In this document: one piece after another, positions 25,293 to 35,300 of the stretch | Position numbering within the stretch: the first letter of the stretch is position 1 | How the letters are laid out: each line of letters begins with the position of its first letter | Assembly (NCBI GenBank): GCA_963714205.1 | Contig: CAVQNQ010000002.1 | Coordinates: 558,001 to 622,000 of the forward strand | Source: CAVQNQ01 sp963714205 | Lineage (GTDB): Bacteria > Acidobacteriota > Terriglobia > Bryobacterales > Bryobacteraceae | DNA length: 64,000 nt | Direction of reading: 5' to 3' | Position numbers and translations under genes: made by a program | Notes under the pieces: generated by a model | What the model saw: only the letters and a program-made list of their open reading frames with translations | Database searches by the model: none | What the model was told of the DNA's origin: nothing

Positions 25293-26865
25293 ATGAACAA
25301 ACTTATTTCGGTTGGCGTGCTGGCGCTCGTGGCGCCTTGGCTGAACGCAGCGGTGTTCGAAGTAACTAACTATGGCGGCAAGGCGGACGGCAAGACGGAA
25401 AACCGCCAGGCCATCAACAAGGCCATCGAAGCGGCAGCCGCGGCGGGAGGCGGAACGGTGGAGCTCGCCCCGGGCGCCTGGCTCACGGGCTCGATCCGCA
25501 TGCGCAGTAATGTGACGCTGCTACTGGACCGCGGGGCGACCATCGAAGCGAGTTCCGCGGCGAGCGAGTACGATGCGCCCGAACCGGACCAATGGGATAA
25601 GTTCCAGGACTTCGGGCACAGCCATTTTCACAATAGCCTGATCTGGGGCGAGGGGCTGGAGAATATCGCGATCGCGGGCTTCGGACGCATTTCGGGTACC
25701 GCGTTGACGCGCGGCGACCGCAACACGGGAGGCGACAAAGCGATCGCGCTCAAGCTTTGCCGCAACGTGACGCTGCGCGATATTACGATCGCGAACGGAG
25801 GTCATTTCGCGATTCTCGTGACGGGCGTGGACAACCTGACGATCGACAACGTTGTGGTCGATACCAACCGCGACGGTATCGACGTGGATTCCTGCCGTAA
25901 CGTGCGCATCTCGAATACCAGCGTGAATTCGCCGAACGACGATGCCATAGTCTTTAAGGGAACTCACGCGCTGGGAGCGGCGCGGGCCAGCGAGAATATC
26001 ACGGTCACGAATTGCCTGGTGAGCGGATTCGCGGTCGGATCGCTGCTGGACGGCACTTACAAGCGGACGGGGCAGCAAGTGCCCGACCGCGACGGTCCCA
26101 CGGGGCGGATCAAGATCGGCACGGAATCGGAAGGCGATTTTCGGAATATCACGATCTCCAACGTGGTCTTCGACACGTCGCGGGGGTTGGCGCTCGAGAG
26201 CGTGGATGGCGGGACTATCGAAGACGTCGCGGTTTCGAATGTGACCATGCGGGATGTTTCGAACGCGCCGATCTTCATTCGTCTGGGCAGCCGCATGCGC
26301 GGCTCCGGAGGGGACGGCGGTGGGGGCCATCAGGCGCATCCGCATCAGTAACGTGGTCGCGTCGAATGCCGACCCGCGGTATAGCTCCATCATCACCGCC
26401 GTTCCCGGGCACTACGTCGAGGACGTGACGCTCAGCGGCATCCGCATTTTGTCCCGCGGCGGGTTGACGCTCGACCAGGTGGCGAAACAGCCCGCCGACC
26501 TGGTGAACACTTTCTTCTTTCGTGCCTCCGGAGGCGTGCCGCCGCGCGAAGCGTACGAGACGCCGGAGCGGGAAAAGGAATATCCCGAACCTTCGATGTT
26601 CGGCCTGCTGCCGGCATGGGGATTCTTCATACGCCATGCCAAGCGAATCGAAGTGACCGATACCGACATGGTCTTCTCGAAGGAAGACCGGCGGCCAGCG
26701 TTTGTGCTGGATGACGTGGACGCAGTCGAACTCGATCATTGCAAAATCGCCAGCGCGAGCGGCGTTAAGCCTTTAGTGATGATGCAGGCTGCCAACGTGA
26801 GCGCGCGCAATTGCCAGGGGCTGGCGGACTTTCAGGGCGGCAGCGTGCCGCGCGTGGAGAGGTAA
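25293..26865 (+). pseudogene. Glycoside hydrolase family 28 (polygalacturonase-like), single-base frameshift
   Basis: The first frame (25293-26351) has a signal peptide (MNKLISVGVLALVAPWLNA), the pectate-lyase-superfamily opening FEVTNYGGKADGKTENRQAI, and parallel beta-helix coils. GH28 catalytic signatures follow: DTNRDGIDVDSCRN, SPNDDAIVFKG and RIKIGTESEGDF. After SRMRG near 26303 the frame turns into a short glycine-rich tail and stops. The next coils, PEGTAVGAIRRIRISNVVAS and so on to the C-terminus SVPRVER, are in another frame up to 26865. Dropping one base at about 26304 restores a protein of about 523 residues. A strong GGAGGGGG ribosome site precedes the ATG. Predicted role: hydrolysis of galacturonan or a related polymer outside the cell. 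The stop at 26865 overlaps the ATG of the GH2 gene. Confidence 0.82.
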
Positions 26866-29444
26866 TGGCTCGCGTGAAGTCAAATTCGGTTCTGCCGCTG
26901 GTGGCTTTCGCCGTTCTCCTTTCCGGTAATTCGCTTTGGGCGGCTCCGTCGCGATTCACGCCACCCGCGTCGCCCCGCGTCACGTACAATTTCAACGCGG
27001 GCTGGAAGTTCATCCGCCAGGACGTGCCCGGCGCCCAGGAGGTGTCCTTCGACGACTCCCAATGGGAGACCGTCAGCACCCCGCATTCATTCAACGATGT
27101 CGATTCGTTCCGCATGATCATCGACCACAGCGGGGGCGACCGGGGCACGTACAAGGGCCTGAGCTGGTATCGGAAACACTTTTCGCTGCCGGCGGCCGCC
27201 GCGGGATCGAAGGTGTTCATCGAGTTCGAGGGCATGCGCCAGGCCGCGGATATCTATTTCAATGGCAAGCCGTTCGGTCTCTATGAGAACGGCGTAACGG
27301 GCTATGGCGTGGACATCACGTCCGCGGTGCGGTTCGGCGACCAGGACAACGTGCTGGCGGTCGAGGTCGATAACCGCACCACTTACAAGGAGCGGGCCAC
27401 CGATACGCCGTTTAGATGGAATGCCAACGACTTCAACCCCGACCACGGCGGCATCAACCGGCGGGTGTGGCTGCACGTCACGGGAAAGATCTACCAGACC
27501 CTGCCACTGTATTACGGCCTGAAGACGACCGGCGCGTATATTTACTGCGGTAACTATAACATCGCGGGCCATAGCTGCGACGTCACAGTCGAATCGCAGG
27601 TTCACAATGCCACGGCCGATCGGAAGGTCCCTCAGGCGAACGTCACTTTATCCTGTGTGATCGTGGATAAGGATGGCGTGGTTCGCGCCACGTTCAAGGG
27701 CGAGGGCGTCGATATTTTGTCCGGCGCGAAGACTGTTCTGACCGCCACCGGCCCGTTGGCCAATGCCCGGTTCTGGAGCCCCGAGGATCCCTACTTATAC
27801 GACGTTTACACGATCCTGACCGTCGATGGGACAGTCGGGGATGTAAATAAGGTAACGACGGGGTTCCGCAAGACTGAATTCAAGGGCGGCGCCGGAACGG
27901 GCGGTGTGTATATCAATGATAAGTTCGTCTATCTCAAGGGATTCGCCCAGCGCTCCAGCAACGAATGGGCCGGCGTCGGCGCCGGCTATCCCGAGTGGAT
28001 GCACGATTTCACCGCCCAGATGCTGCGCGAGAGCAACGGGAATTACGTGCGCTGGATGCACGTGGCGCCGCAGAAGGCGGATGTCGAAGCGTTCGACCGC
28101 TTCGGCATCGTCGAGGTGACGCCCGCCGGCGACAAGGAAGAGGATGCGCAAGGCCGCCAGTGGCAGCAACGCGTGGAGGTCATGCGCGATACCATCATTT
28201 ACTTCCGCAACAATCCCAGTGTGCTCTTTTGGGAGGCCGGGAACATCGGAGTCACGGCGTCGCAGATGCGGCAGATGGTGGAATTGCGCAAGGAACTGGA
28301 CCCGCACGGTGGCCGGATGATGGGGTGCCGCTCGCTGACGGAACCGGGAGCGGCGGCCGTTACGGAATGGTTCGGCACCATGCTCGGAGGGCCCTACAAC
28401 GCCCAGATGCGCGACCAAGCTCCCCTCATCGAGAGCGAAGATTTTCGCGAGGAAGGCGCCCGCCGCTTCTGGGATGACTATTCACCCCCTTATTTCGGAT
28501 TCAAGAAGGGACCGAACGATACCTGGAACTTCAATTCCGAGACGTTCGCCCTGGCGCAGGTCAAGCGATATTGGTTGTTCTGGTCCAACCGCATTTCCAA
28601 CAGCGACCCGGAGCAGTCCAAGTGGGCGGCCTACGCATCGATCTATTTCACCGATTCCGACGCCGACGGCCGGCAGGATTCGAGCGAAGTCTGCCGCGTC
28701 AGCGGTAAGATCGACGCCGTGCGCCTGCCCAAGGAGATTTACTTCGCCGAGCGCGTAATGCAGAACGAAAAGCCGGACATCCACATCATCGGGCACTGGA
28801 CTTACCCGGCCAACACGACTAAGACGATGTATGTCATCGCCAGCCATGTGGATAGTGTCGAGTTACTCGTGAATGGTGTGTCCCGAGGCAAGGTCAGCCA
28901 GCCGGAAAGCGGTTATGTCTATGCCTTCCCGAACATCGCCTTCACACCCGGCACGATCAAGGCCGTCGGCTATAAGGGCGGCGCCGCCGTGACGGAGCAT
29001 GAACTGAAGACCGCCGGCGCTCCCGCGGCAATCAAGCTCACTTTACATACCGCTCCACAGGGCCCGCGCGCCGACGGCGAAGATGTCGCTCTGATCGACT
29101 TTGAAGTCGTCGACGCCAGCGGCCAGCGTTGCCCGACCGACGACGGCCGCGTGGAATTCTCCTGGAATTCGGTGGGGAGGGCGGTCTCGGTCACCGGCCC
29201 CGCCATTTGGCGCGGCGGCTATAACTCCGGCAAGACCAACTCCACTAACAATTTCTACCTCAACACCGAGTGCGGGATCAACCGCGTGGCTTTCCGCTCG
29301 ACTCTCCTGCCGGGCGCGTTCGCGGTGACAGCCAGGCGCGAAGGGTTGAAGCCCGCGACGATCACGATCGAAACCAGACCCGTTGCTATCGTGGACGGTC
29401 TCACGCTGGAAACGCCGCCGACCCTGTCGCCGGCGGCGCAGTAG
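26865..29444 (+). CDS. Glycoside hydrolase family 2-like protein with altered acid/base site
   Basis: A secreted protein of 859 residues. A signal peptide (VLPLVAFAVLLSGNSLWA) precedes a GH2 sugar-binding domain (YNFNAGWKFIRQDVPGA, SWYRKHFSLP, IEFEGMRQAADIYFNGK), an Ig-like domain, the TIM barrel and two C-terminal Ig-like domains. In active GH2 enzymes the acid/base Glu follows Asn in WxxGNE. Here the region reads FWEAGNIG, so Ile461 stands where that Glu is expected, though Glu457 is nearby. A candidate nucleophile is Glu523 or a neighbour in LIESEDFREEG. The ATG overlaps the GH28 stop (TAATG). The last 44 bases overlap the convergent ketopantoate reductase gene. Likely part of plant-polymer breakdown, but activity is uncertain. 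Confidence 0.8.
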   Translation: MARVKSNSVLPLVAFAVLLSGNSLWAAPSRFTPPASPRVTYNFNAGWKFIRQDVPGAQEVSFDDSQWETVSTPHSFNDVDSFRMIIDHSGGDRGTYKGLSWYRKHFSLPAAAAGSKVFIEFEGMRQAADIYFNGKPFGLYENGVTGYGVDITSAVRFGDQDNVLAVEVDNRTTYKERATDTPFRWNANDFNPDHGGINRRVWLHVTGKIYQTLPLYYGLKTTGAYIYCGNYNIAGHSCDVTVESQVHNATADRKVPQANVTLSCVIVDKDGVVRATFKGEGVDILSGAKTVLTATGPLANARFWSPEDPYLYDVYTILTVDGTVGDVNKVTTGFRKTEFKGGAGTGGVYINDKFVYLKGFAQRSSNEWAGVGAGYPEWMHDFTAQMLRESNGNYVRWMHVAPQKADVEAFDRFGIVEVTPAGDKEEDAQGRQWQQRVEVMRDTIIYFRNNPSVLFWEAGNIGVTASQMRQMVELRKELDPHGGRMMGCRSLTEPGAAAVTEWFGTMLGGPYNAQMRDQAPLIESEDFREEGARRFWDDYSPPYFGFKKGPNDTWNFNSETFALAQVKRYWLFWSNRISNSDPEQSKWAAYASIYFTDSDADGRQDSSEVCRVSGKIDAVRLPKEIYFAERVMQNEKPDIHIIGHWTYPANTTKTMYVIASHVDSVELLVNGVSRGKVSQPESGYVYAFPNIAFTPGTIKAVGYKGGAAVTEHELKTAGAPAAIKLTLHTAPQGPRADGEDVALIDFEVVDASGQRCPTDDGRVEFSWNSVGRAVSVTGPAIWRGGYNSGKTNSTNNFYLNTECGINRVAFRSTLLPGAFAVTARREGLKPATITIETRPVAIVDGLTLETPPTLSPAAQ

Positions 29445-30372
29445 CTGCCGACTGCTCCAGGAGCTTCATCAGGGCGGAGAGGGTATCGTTCACCGGCGTG
29501 GGAATGCCGAGCGACGGCCCGCGCCGCGACACGTAGCCGTTGAGCGAATCGATTTCCGTGGGCTTTCCGCGGCCGATATCTTGCGCCATCGAGGAGAGCG
29601 CGCCGCTCATCACCTCGCCCAACTGGAAGGTGGCTTCCACCAGGGCCGGCTCGGATAAGTTGACTCCCTCCGCGCGAGCCACCGAGACGGTTTCCGCGAC
29701 GACGCACCGCATGATCTGGCGCAAGGGATCGAACGCGATGATGCGGCCGTACCGCGCGCGTGTCAAGGCGGAGATGGCATTGTACGCACAGTTCATCACC
29801 ATCTTGGTCCACAACTCCGTTTCGATGGCGTCCGAGATTTTGCAGGGGATACCGGCGTTCTCGAACAGGGCGGCCAGCGGTTTCAGATCGGGCAGCGGGG
29901 GCCATCCCGCGCGATGCCCCATCACCAGGTCGCCGCGGCCGCCATGTTTCAACCGGCCGGGAGCGCTCATCGAGGCGGCCACGTATACCACGACGGGAAT
30001 CGCGCGGAGTCCGGTGGCCGCGTAAATGCGATCGACGTTATCGACGCCGTTCTGAAAACTCAGGACCGTGGCTCCGGGAGAAAGGAACGGCTGTATTTCG
30101 CGAGCGGCCGTTTCCGTATTCACCGTCTTCACCGAAAAGAGCACCACCTGGGCGCCGCGCACGCCGGCGATGTCTGTAGAGGCCGCCACGGGGATGCGCC
30201 GGCAACCGCTCGATTGCTCCAGAAGCAGGCCGTCGCGGGCGATCGCTTCCATGTGCGGCGGCCGGCCGATCAACGTCACCGGAATGCCGGCGCGCGCCAG
30301 CATCCCTCCGAAATAGCAGCCCACGGCGCCCGCGCCCACTACCGCGACCACCGGCCCATTGTCGGCCCGCAT
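29401..30372 (-). CDS. panE: 2-dehydropantoate 2-reductase family protein
   Basis: A 323-residue 6-phosphogluconate-dehydrogenase-fold reductase. The NADPH loop is VAVVGAGAVGCYFGG. The family signature includes SVKTVNTETAA, LSFQNGVDN and the catalytic Lys with its Asn in ELWTKMVMNCAYNAISALT. The C-terminal ASGxKPTEID-like region reads IGRGKPTEIDSLNGYVSR. The expected reaction is ketopantoate to pantoate in coenzyme A synthesis, but many paralogues act on other 2-keto acids, so the symbol is tentative. The open frame extends far upstream through the imuA region; the ATG at 30372 is chosen because it begins the Rossmann fold and leaves a promoter spacer. It is divergent from imuA. Confidence 0.82.
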   Translation of the reverse strand: MRADNGPVVAVVGAGAVGCYFGGMLARAGIPVTLIGRPPHMEAIARDGLLLEQSSGCRRIPVAASTDIAGVRGAQVVLFSVKTVNTETAAREIQPFLSPGATVLSFQNGVDNVDRIYAATGLRAIPVVVYVAASMSAPGRLKHGGRGDLVMGHRAGWPPLPDLKPLAALFENAGIPCKISDAIETELWTKMVMNCAYNAISALTRARYGRIIAFDPLRQIMRCVVAETVSVARAEGVNLSEPALVEATFQLGEVMSGALSSMAQDIGRGKPTEIDSLNGYVSRRGPSLGIPTPVNDTLSALMKLLEQSAATAPPATGSAAFPA

Positions 30373-30421
30373 GCGGAACCATATTACCGCGGCGCACGCC
30401 GAATTAACCCGCAAGTGCCAT

Positions 30422-30451
30422 TTGACATCCGACCTCGCGCGCCTGTATAAA
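30422..30451 (+). promoter_or_regulatory. Sigma-70 type promoter of the imuA-imuB-dnaE2 operon
   Basis: TTGACA at 30422-30427 and TATAAA at 30446-30451 are separated by 18 bases. The start point would be near 30458, about 24 bases before the imuA ATG. The -10 box is inside the inverted repeat at 30440-30464, so a bound repressor would shut this promoter. Confidence 0.7.
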
Positions 30452-30464
30452 TGGAGTACAGGCG
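30440..30464. promoter_or_regulatory. 25-bp inverted repeat over the -10 box, candidate SOS operator
   Basis: Arms CGCCTGTA and TACAGGCG are perfect and enclose the 9 bases TAAATGGAG. The outer half-sites contain CTGT and ACAG as in the E. coli LexA box, but the spacing is three bases longer (CTG-N13-CAG instead of CTG-N10-CAG). LexA is therefore only one candidate for the regulator. In many bacteria imuA-imuB-dnaE2 cassettes are LexA-controlled (established). Confidence 0.6.
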
Positions 30465-30481
30465 AATATAAGGCGAATATA
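30460..30481. repeat. Tandem 11-bp duplication before imuA
   Basis: AGGCGAATATA occurs twice back to back (30460-30470 and 30471-30481), ending exactly at the imuA ATG. The first copy shares its AGGCG with the right arm of the operator repeat, and the second provides AAGGCG as a weak ribosome site. It looks like a recent slippage duplication of the leader. Confidence 0.65.
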
Positions 30482-31162
30482 ATGGGCGCGGCGGGGGTTC
30501 TCAAAAAACAGTTCGAGGAGGTGCTGGGCGGCCCGCTCGAGTGGCAGGAAAGGCACGTTCCCGAACTGGTGCGCACCGGCCTTTCGGAGATAGATGCGGC
30601 CATGGGCGGAATTCCGCGCGGATGCCTGACGGAGATCACCGGTCCGGCCTCCTCCGGCCGCACCAGCTTGCTGGTTTCCCTGCTGGCGGCGGCCACCGCG
30701 CGCGGCGAGGTTTGTGCCCTGGTGGATGCCGAAGACGCCCTCGACCCCTTATCGGCCGCCGCCACCGGCGTGCATCTCGAAAAGCTGCTGTGGGTGCGCT
30801 GCGGCCACAACGCCGAGCATGCGTTGAAAGCCGCGGACCTGCTGATCCAGGGCGGCGGTTTCGGCGTGGTGGCGATGGACCTGGGCGATACCCCGCCCGC
30901 CACCACGCGCCGTATTTCGCTCACCTCCTGGTTCCGCTTGCGCCGCGCCGTGGAGCACACCCCTACCATGCTGGTGACGGTGGCGCGGCAATCCAATGCC
31001 AAAACCTGCGCCTCCCTGATCTTGGAATGTGCGCGCCGGGAGGTTTCGTGGATGGGCGGGCCGCCGGCTTCATCGCGGCTGCTCGGCGCCATCCGCGTGG
31101 AGGTGGCGCGGCGCAAGCCGGCGCGCGAAGTGAGGGCCCATGTACGCCTGCCTGTGCGGTGA
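30482..31162 (+). CDS. imuA: ImuA, RecA-like mutasome accessory protein
   Basis: A 226-residue RecA/SulA-related protein. It has the RecA-like core (SEIDAAMGGIPRGCLTEITG), a P-loop reading GPASSGRTSLL with Arg60 in place of the usual Lys, and a Walker B-type VVAMDLGD. Together with the downstream imuB and dnaE2 it identifies the adaptive-mutagenesis cassette. In the known systems ImuA and ImuB bring DnaE2 to damaged DNA, with ImuB binding the beta clamp. The altered P-loop suggests weak or no ATP hydrolysis. The ATG at 30482 follows the promoter and duplicated leader. Its 3' end overlaps imuB by 23 bases. Confidence 0.85.
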   Translation: MGAAGVLKKQFEEVLGGPLEWQERHVPELVRTGLSEIDAAMGGIPRGCLTEITGPASSGRTSLLVSLLAAATARGEVCALVDAEDALDPLSAAATGVHLEKLLWVRCGHNAEHALKAADLLIQGGGFGVVAMDLGDTPPATTRRISLTSWFRLRRAVEHTPTMLVTVARQSNAKTCASLILECARREVSWMGGPPASSRLLGAIRVEVARRKPAREVRAHVRLPVR

Positions 31163-32375
31163 CGGCGACCTCATCGCGCTGGCCCGCGAGTTTTCGCCGG
31201 TGGTCGAAGCCACCGCGCCGGGCGTGGTGACGCTGGATGCCGCAGGTCTCGAGCGGCTCTTCGGGCCGGCGCAGGATGTGGCCGCGGCCATGGCGCGCCG
31301 CGCCGCCGAACTCGGATTGGAGGTCAATCTCGCGCTGGCGGCCAATCCCGATTCGGCCATCTGCGCGGCGCGCGGATTTCGGGGCATCGGCATCGTGCCG
31401 GAAGGCGATGAGGCCAAGTATCTGGGCACCCTCCCCCTGGCGCTGCTGGCGCCTTCGCCCGAATTGGGGGAGACGCTGGCGCGCTGGGGCATTCGGCGTT
31501 TTCAGGATTTGGCCGCGCTGCCTCCCCTGGGGATCGCCGAGCGGCTCGGCCCGGAAGGATTGCGCCTGCGCACGCTGGCGCGCGGCGAGGCCGATCGCAA
31601 GCTGGCGCCCATCGAACTGCCCGAGGATTTCGCCGAGGAACTCGAGCTGGAGCATCCCATCGAGTTGCTGGAGCCGCTGGCCTTCCTGCTGGCGCGCCTG
31701 GTGAACGGCCTGGCCTTGCGGCTGGCTACCCGCGCGCTGGCCACCGATGAACTGCGGCTCCGCCTGGAGCTCGAGAACCGCGCGGCGCACGAGCGCACGC
31801 TGCGGCTGCCCGTCGCGACGCTCGATACGCGGGCGCTGCTGAAACTCTTGCAGCTCGATTTGGCCGCGCATCCGCCCGAAGCGGGCATCGTGCGCATCCG
31901 CATGGAGATGCACCCGGAGAAACCGCGTGCCGCGCAGAGCGGACTGTTCATGCTGGCGGCGCCCGAGCCGGTCAAGCTGGAAGTGACCCTGGCGCGTATT
32001 CAGGCGCTGGTGGGGCCCGGCCATGTGGGATCGCCGGAGCTGCTCGATACGCACCGGCCGGGAGCTTTTCAAATCACGCCGGGGATACCGCTTCCTTACG
32101 GGGCGCCCTCTGGGCCCGGCTCGCTCGTCTTTCGCGTCTTCCGCCCTCCGAAGGCCGCTCGCGTGGCGCTGGCCGCCGGGCAGCCCAGCTTCATCGCGGC
32201 CGAGGGCGTGCGCGGAAACGTGGTCGAGCGCTCCGGCCCCTGGCGCACATCGGGCGATTGGTGGACCTCTGATCCCTGGTCGCGCGACGAATGGGATATC
32301 GCGCTCGGCGATGGCGGCTTGTATCGCCTCTACTGCGAGCCGCGCGGCTGGTTCCTGGAGGGCGCGTATGACTGA
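31140..32375 (+). CDS. imuB: ImuB, non-catalytic Y-family polymerase-like protein
   Basis: A 411-residue DinB/UmuC-related protein. It starts at MYACLCGDGDLIALAREFSP, already inside the palm region, and a TGA just three codons upstream in the same frame forces this start. The first acidic catalytic motif of Y-family polymerases is therefore missing. Recognisable parts are VVTLDAAGLERLFGPA, an HhH segment (LARWGIRRFQDLAALPPLGI) and the little-finger-like C-terminal half. The family member ImuB is catalytically inactive and acts as a hub linking DnaE2, ImuA and the clamp. It overlaps imuA at the 5' end and dnaE2 at the 3' end, as in other cassettes. Confidence 0.87.
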   Translation: MYACLCGDGDLIALAREFSPVVEATAPGVVTLDAAGLERLFGPAQDVAAAMARRAAELGLEVNLALAANPDSAICAARGFRGIGIVPEGDEAKYLGTLPLALLAPSPELGETLARWGIRRFQDLAALPPLGIAERLGPEGLRLRTLARGEADRKLAPIELPEDFAEELELEHPIELLEPLAFLLARLVNGLALRLATRALATDELRLRLELENRAAHERTLRLPVATLDTRALLKLLQLDLAAHPPEAGIVRIRMEMHPEKPRAAQSGLFMLAAPEPVKLEVTLARIQALVGPGHVGSPELLDTHRPGAFQITPGIPLPYGAPSGPGSLVFRVFRPPKAARVALAAGQPSFIAAEGVRGNVVERSGPWRTSGDWWTSDPWSRDEWDIALGDGGLYRLYCEPRGWFLEGAYD

Positions 32376-35300
32376 GGCCTTCGTGGAACTGCACGCCCGC
32401 TCCGCCTTTAGCTTCCTCGAAGGTGCGGCCGTGCCCGAAGAGCTGGCCGGCGCCTGCGCGCAATTCGGCATGCCCGCCATGGCCCTGGTGGACCGCAACG
32501 GCGTCTACGGCGCGCCGCGTTTCCACATGGCCGCGAAAAAGGCCGGTATCCGCGCGCACATCGGTTCGGAAATTACGTGTACGAATGGCGTCTCCTATCC
32601 GCTGCTGGCGGAAACGCGCGAGGGTTACCAGAACCTGTGCCGCCTGATCACGCGCATGAAGCTGCGCGCCGCCAAGGGCGAAGGCGCGGCCACACTCGAA
32701 GAGCTGGCGGAGTTTTCCCGGGGTCTGATTTGCCTGACGCGCCATCCCAGCGAGCGCCTGCTCGAAATCTTCGGATCGCGCCACCTTTATGCCGAGATCC
32801 AGCGGCATTACGACCGCGAGGAAGAGGCGCACAACCAGGCTACGTGCGAGCGCGCGCGGCGACTGGGCATCCCAGTGGCGGCTTCGAACGGCTCGGCCTA
32901 TGCCGAGCCCGCCCAAAGAGAGCTACTCGACGTCTTCACCTGTGTGCGTCACAAGACCACCCTGGCCGAGGCCGGACGGCGGCTCGAGCGCAACTCCGAG
33001 CGCCACGTCAAAACGCCCACCGAGATGGCGGCACTATTCGCCGATTTGCCCGAGGCCCTCGCGAATACGCTTGAGATCTCCGCGCGCCTGGAGTTCACGC
33101 TGGCGGACCTGGGCTATGAATTTCCGCGCTATCCCGTCGGGGAGGGCGAGACGCAGATCGGCTTCCTGCGACAGCGCGTCGATGACGGCGCGCGCCTGCG
33201 CTACCGCCCTTATCACGAGCGCGCCCGAAGGCAGATCGAGCGCGAGCTGGCCCTCATCGAAAAACTGGGGCTGGCCGGCTACTTCCTGATCGTCTGGGAC
33301 ATCGTGCGCTTCTGCCGCGAGCAGGGCATTCTGGCGCAGGGGCGCGGATCGGCGGCCAATAGCGCGGTGTGCTACGCGCTGCACATCACCGCGGTCGATC
33401 CCGTGGGCATGGATCTGCTCTTCGAGCGCTTCCTCTCCGAGGAGCGCGGCGAGTGGCCGGATATCGATATCGACCTGCCCAGCGGCGATCAGCGCGAGAG
33501 GGCCATCCAGTACGTCTACCAGCGCTACGGCCAGCTCGGCGCGGCCATGACCGCCAACCTCATCACCTATCGCGGGCGCTCGGCCGCGCGCGAGGTGGGC
33601 AAGGCGCTGGGATTCGAAGTCACCACGCTCGAACGCCTCACCGGCCTGGTGCGCGCCTGGGAATGGAAAGACCCCAAAGACACCACCGAGCGCCAGTTCC
33701 GCGAGGCCGGTTTCGATCTCACTCACCCGCGCGTGCGCAAATTTTTCGAACTCTACCGCATGGCCCAGGATCTGCCGCGCCACCTGGGACAGCATTCCGG
33801 CGGCATGGTGATCTGCCAGGGACAGCTCGATTCGGTTGTGCCGCTCGAGCCGGCCACCATGCCGGGCCGCGTGGTGGTCCAGTGGGATAAAGAAGACTGC
33901 GCCGATATGGGCATCATCAAGGTGGACCTGCTGGGGCTGGGGATGATGGCGGTGATCGAAGAGAGCCTCAAGCTGATTCCCGAAGCCTACGGCAAAGAGG
34001 TGGACCTGGCGCATCTGCCGCAGGACGATCCCGCGGTTTTCGAGGCCCTGCAGAAGGCCGATACCGTGGGCATGTTCCAGGTGGAGAGCCGCGCGCAGAT
34101 GGCCTCGCTGCCGCGCATGCGGCCGGCGCGCTTTTACGACATCGTGGTGCAGGTGGCGATCATCCGGCCGGGACCCATCGTGGGCAAGATGGTGCATCCC
34201 TATTTGAACCGGCGGCAGGGCCGCGAGGCGCCCGATTGCCTGCATCCCGCGCTCGAGCCGGTGCTGCGGCGCACGCTGGGCGTGCCGCTTTTCCAGGAGC
34301 AGCTGCTGCGCATGGCCATGATCGCCGCGGGCTTCACCGGCGGCGAGGCCGAAGAGCTGCGCCGCGCCATGGGTTTCAAGCGCTCCGAAAAACGCATGGC
34401 GGAAATCGAAGTGAAGCTGCGCGCGGGCATGCAGCGCAACGGCATCGCGGGCGAGGCGCAGGAGGCCATCGTGCGCTCCATCACTTCGTTCGCGCTGTAT
34501 GGCTTCCCCGAATCGCACGCCGCCAGCTTCGCCCTGCTGGCCTATGCCAGCGCCTATCTGAAGTGCCATTACCTGGCGGCCTTCACCTGCGCCATGCTGA
34601 ACAACCAGCCCATGGGTTTCTACGCCCCGGCGATTCTGATCAAGGACGCCCAGCGTCACGGATTGCGCGTTCTGCCGGTGGACGTGGCGGAATCCGAGTG
34701 GCCCTGCACGGTGGCCAAGGGAGCGGCGCCCGCGTTGCGCCTGGGGCTGCGCTACGCCCGCGGCCTGCGCGAGGAAGCCGGCCGCGCCATCGTGCGCGCC
34801 CGCCCGTTCACCAGCGTGGACGACCTGGCCCTGCGCGTCCCCGAGCTGCGCAAAGACGAGCTGAATCGGCTGGCCGAGATCGGCGCGCTCCAGACGCTCG
34901 AAGCCCATCGCCGCGACGCGCTCTGGCAAACGCAGCGCGCCATATTGCCAGTCGGCCCGCTGCTCGCGCCGCTCGAGGAAACCGGCGCACCCTCGCCGCT
35001 CGCCCGCATGGACGCCCAGGAGCGCCTGTGGGCCGATTATCGCGGCACGGGCCTGACCATCGGCAAGCACCCCATGGCTTACCGCCGCGAAGAGATGCAG
35101 GCGCGTGGCGTGACGCCCGCCGCCCATCTGGCCCGCCTGCGCAACGGCCGCGTGGTGCGCATCGCGGGATCGGTGATCGTGCGCCAGCGCCCCGGCACGG
35201 CCAAGGGTTTCGTATTCCTGAGCATGGAAGACGAAACCGGCATCATGAACGCCATCGTCACGCCCGACACTTTCGACCGTTACAAGTTCCAGGTGCTGGG

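Noticed and set aside
30963..32498. 511-residue open frame antisense to imuB
   Set aside because: Gln/Arg-rich shadow frame opposite a gene with clear family features and operon context.
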